Source of the DNA: Pseudoduganella danionis | GTDB lineage: Bacteria; Pseudomonadota; Gammaproteobacteria; Burkholderiales; Burkholderiaceae_D | Direction of reading: 5' to 3' | Length of the DNA: 64,000 nt | Assembly (NCBI RefSeq): GCF_009720775.1 | Contig: NZ_WNKW01000001.1 | Coordinates: 1,116,001 to 1,180,000 of the forward strand | Part shown: positions 62,500 to 64,000 of the stretch, in pieces | Layout: every line of letters starts with the position of its first letter | Numbering within the stretch: the first letter of the stretch is position 1 | Notes under the pieces: model-generated | Database searches by the model: none | Told to the model about the DNA's origin: nothing | Seen by the model: only the letters and a program-made list of their open reading frames with translations | Translations under genes and position numbers: made by a program

Positions 62500-63453
62500 A
62501 TGCGTATGACCAAAAAAATTTCCGCACTGATACTGGGCAGCAGCATGCTGTTAGCTGCCTGCACCAGCGTGCCGAATCAGGCGCCCGTGGTGGACCGCCA
62601 TGTGGCGAGCAGCAGCAAACCGGCGCCGGTAGTGGAACCAGCGCCGCCAGTGGTGCGCGACGAGCGCGGCATGTACACGGTGAAGAAAGGCGATACCCTG
62701 ATCCGCATCGCGCTCGAGTTCGGTCAGAACTACCGCGATCTGGTGAGCTGGAATAATCTGTCCAACCCCAATGACATTAAGGTCGATCAGGTACTGCGCG
62801 TGCTGCCGCCGGACGCGGTGGCCGGCAGCGGCGTGCAGACGGGCGCTATTGCCATGCCGCCGGTCGACAAGCCAGTGCCGGTGGTGCGTAAAAGCGAGCC
62901 GCGCGGCGATAAGAAAGCTTATTCCGAAGCGGCGCTGGCGGAGCTGCAGCGGCCTGACGGCGCCAAGCCCGACAAACCCGGCAGCAAGGCCGGTGCAGCG
63001 GCCGGTGCCGCCGCCGTGGCGGAAACGGTGGTGACAGTGCCAGCTCCCGCGCCGGCCCCGGCGCCTGCGCCGGCAGTGGAAGAGGAAAAACTTAGCTGGA
63101 TGTGGCCGGCCGACGGCAAAGTGATCGCCACTTTTGACGAAGGCAAGAACAAGGGCGTGGACATTGCCGGCAAGGCGGGCCAGCCGGTTGTCGCCGCCGG
63201 TGCAGGAAAAGTCATGTATGCCGGTAGCGGCATCCGTGGTTATGGTAATCTGGTGATTGTGAAGCACAGTAATAGCCTGCTGTCGGCCTATGCCCACAAT
63301 CGCAGCATCGTGGTCAAGGAAGGCAACACCGTAACCAAGGGACAACAGATCGCGGAAATGGGCGACTCCGACACGGATACCGTCAAGCTGCACTTTGAAA
63401 TCCGGCAGCAGGGCAAACCCGTGGATCCGTCGCGCTTCCTGCCTAACCGTTAG
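62500..63453 (+). CDS. nlpD: NlpD-type lipoprotein with LysM and M23 domains
   Basis: A 317-residue lipoprotein. The lipobox is LLAACTSV, the LysM repeat is MYTVKKGDTLIRIALEFGQNYRDLVSWNNLSNPNDIKVDQVLRV, a Pro/Ala linker follows, and the C-terminus is an M23 (LytM-like) domain: WMWPADGKVIATFDEGKNKGVDIAGKAGQPVVAAGAGKVMYAG, then HNRSIVVKEGN and LHFEIRQQGKPVDPSRFLP. The first metal-site His of HxGxD-type peptidases is not present (KGVDIAG), as in NlpD proteins that activate amidases without cutting. It sits in the outer membrane. rpoS follows by 7 bases; its promoter often lies within nlpD. Confidence 0.93.
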   Translation: MRMTKKISALILGSSMLLAACTSVPNQAPVVDRHVASSSKPAPVVEPAPPVVRDERGMYTVKKGDTLIRIALEFGQNYRDLVSWNNLSNPNDIKVDQVLRVLPPDAVAGSGVQTGAIAMPPVDKPVPVVRKSEPRGDKKAYSEAALAELQRPDGAKPDKPGSKAGAAAGAAAVAETVVTVPAPAPAPAPAPAVEEEKLSWMWPADGKVIATFDEGKNKGVDIAGKAGQPVVAAGAGKVMYAGSGIRGYGNLVIVKHSNSLLSAYAHNRSIVVKEGNTVTKGQQIAEMGDSDTDTVKLHFEIRQQGKPVDPSRFLPNR

Positions 63454-63460
63454 CTAAGCC

Positions 63461-64000
63461 ATGACACCAAGCTCGCACGACTCCATGGATGATGACGCGC
63501 TGCCCGACGATTTCCGCGACGATGGCAGCGAAGAGGTTGCCATCGAACCGGCCGAAGGCGAAGTACTGGCCACCGGCGCCGTGCTGGAAAGTGTCGACGA
63601 GCTGAAAAAAGTGCTGGCGGCCGAACTGTCGACCGACACCACCCAGCACTATCTGAACCAGATCGGCACCCGTCCGCTGCTGACGGCTGCGCAGGAAGTG
63701 CATTACGCCACGCTGGCCAAGAATGGCGACTTCGCCGCGCGCCAGACCATGATCGAGCATAATCTGCGGCTGGTGGTGTCGATTGCCAAGCATTACATCA
63801 ATCGCGGTGTGGTGCTGCTCGACATGATAGAAGAGGGCAACATCGGCCTGATGCGCGCGATCGACAAGTTCGAGCCCGAACGCGGTTTCCGCTTTTCCAC
63901 CTATGCGACGTGGTGGATACGCCAGAGCATAGAGCGCGCCATCATGAATCAGGCCCGTACCGTGCGTCTGCCCGTGCACATGGTGCGCGAACTGAACCAG
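63461..64000 (+). CDS. rpoS: RNA polymerase sigma factor RpoS (N-terminal part, cut by window edge)
   Basis: The frame from the ATG at 63461 is open to the window edge (180 codons). After an acidic start ([19 protein letters not shown]) it has the RpoS-type sigma 1.2 region ([23 protein letters not shown]), region 2 ([71 protein letters not shown]) and the start of region 3 (HMVRELNQ). The -10-recognition residues are the usual ones. It is the general stress sigma factor, with nlpD just upstream as expected. Confidence 0.95.
   Translation, partial: MTPSSHDSMDDDALPDDFRDDGSEEVAIEPAEGEVLATGAVLESVDELKKVLAAELSTDTTQHYLNQIGTRPLLTAAQEVHYATLAKNGDFAARQTMIEHNLRLVVSIAKHYINRGVVLLDMIEEGNIGLMRAIDKFEPERGFRFSTYATWWIRQSIERAIMNQARTVRLPVHMVRELNQ

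Overview
The window is a GC-rich stretch of bacterial chromosome, very probably from a betaproteobacterium of the Oxalobacteraceae (Massilia / Duganella / Janthinobacterium group). This is inferred from the combination of a PEP-CTERM protein, a DUF2863 protein, a paired cphA'/cphA cyanophycin locus with its DUF1854 and ABC-transporter partners, a 2-oxoglutarate dehydrogenase operon followed by zapE, and the surE-pcm-nlpD-rpoS order. No rRNA, tRNA, CRISPR array, phage or intact insertion sequence was seen. The right edge cuts rpoS and the left edge cuts an EamA-type transporter.

Region by region. (1) 1-4541: end of a drug/metabolite transporter, a PEP-CTERM protein with a small exported protein, a YitT-family membrane protein, a TonB-C-like periplasmic protein and a VOC protein. 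Two FNR-type boxes lie between the YitT and TonB-like genes. (2) 4582-13770: a beta-glucoside/beta-glucan locus with an orphan sugar-binding protein, a LacI regulator, GH5, GH1 and GH3 glycosidases and a FucP-type MFS transporter. Two near-identical LacI-type operators sit before the binding protein and before GH5, and an intrinsic terminator lies in the leader of the binding-protein gene. (3) 13977-23491: oleate hydratase, a nested four-copy inverted repeat, then the cyanophycin locus (DUF1854 protein and ABC transporter divergent from cphA' and cphA). (4) 23648-30809: catalase, a LysR regulator divergent from a succinate/acetate CoA-transferase, an M14 carboxypeptidase, a CYTH protein, a small membrane protein and a DUF2863 protein. 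(5) 30964-54911: a TCA-cycle supercluster (acnA, CitE-like lyase, mdh, a GntR regulator with a perfect 16-bp palindrome, sdhCDAB, sdhE, gltA, odhA, odhB, pspC-like, lpd, zapE), interrupted between gltA and odhA by a chemoreceptor, a BlaI-type repressor, a degenerate MBL-fold protein and a LysR regulator. (6) 54927-64000: two small proteins, a DinG-type helicase, a two-gene TIR / KGGVGR-like-TPR operon, then surE, pcm, nlpD and rpoS.

How the genes work together. The glycosidases would split beta-glucans outside the cytoplasm (GH5, GH3) and glucosides inside (GH1), with uptake by the MFS carrier under LacI control. The TCA cluster encodes aconitase, malate dehydrogenase, succinate dehydrogenase, citrate synthase and the full 2-oxoglutarate dehydrogenase complex. 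The cyanophycin locus would make an Arg/Asp storage polymer.

The two most notable observations are these. First, the TIR plus KGGVGR/TPR gene pair has an NLR-like architecture and a degenerate P-loop, and is a candidate conflict or antiphage module set among housekeeping genes. Second, the two cyanophycin synthetase paralogues have complementary losses: CphA' keeps the HxxEH motif but has lost the Mur-ligase P-loop lysine and the C-terminal domain, while CphA keeps the P-loop but has lost HxxEH.
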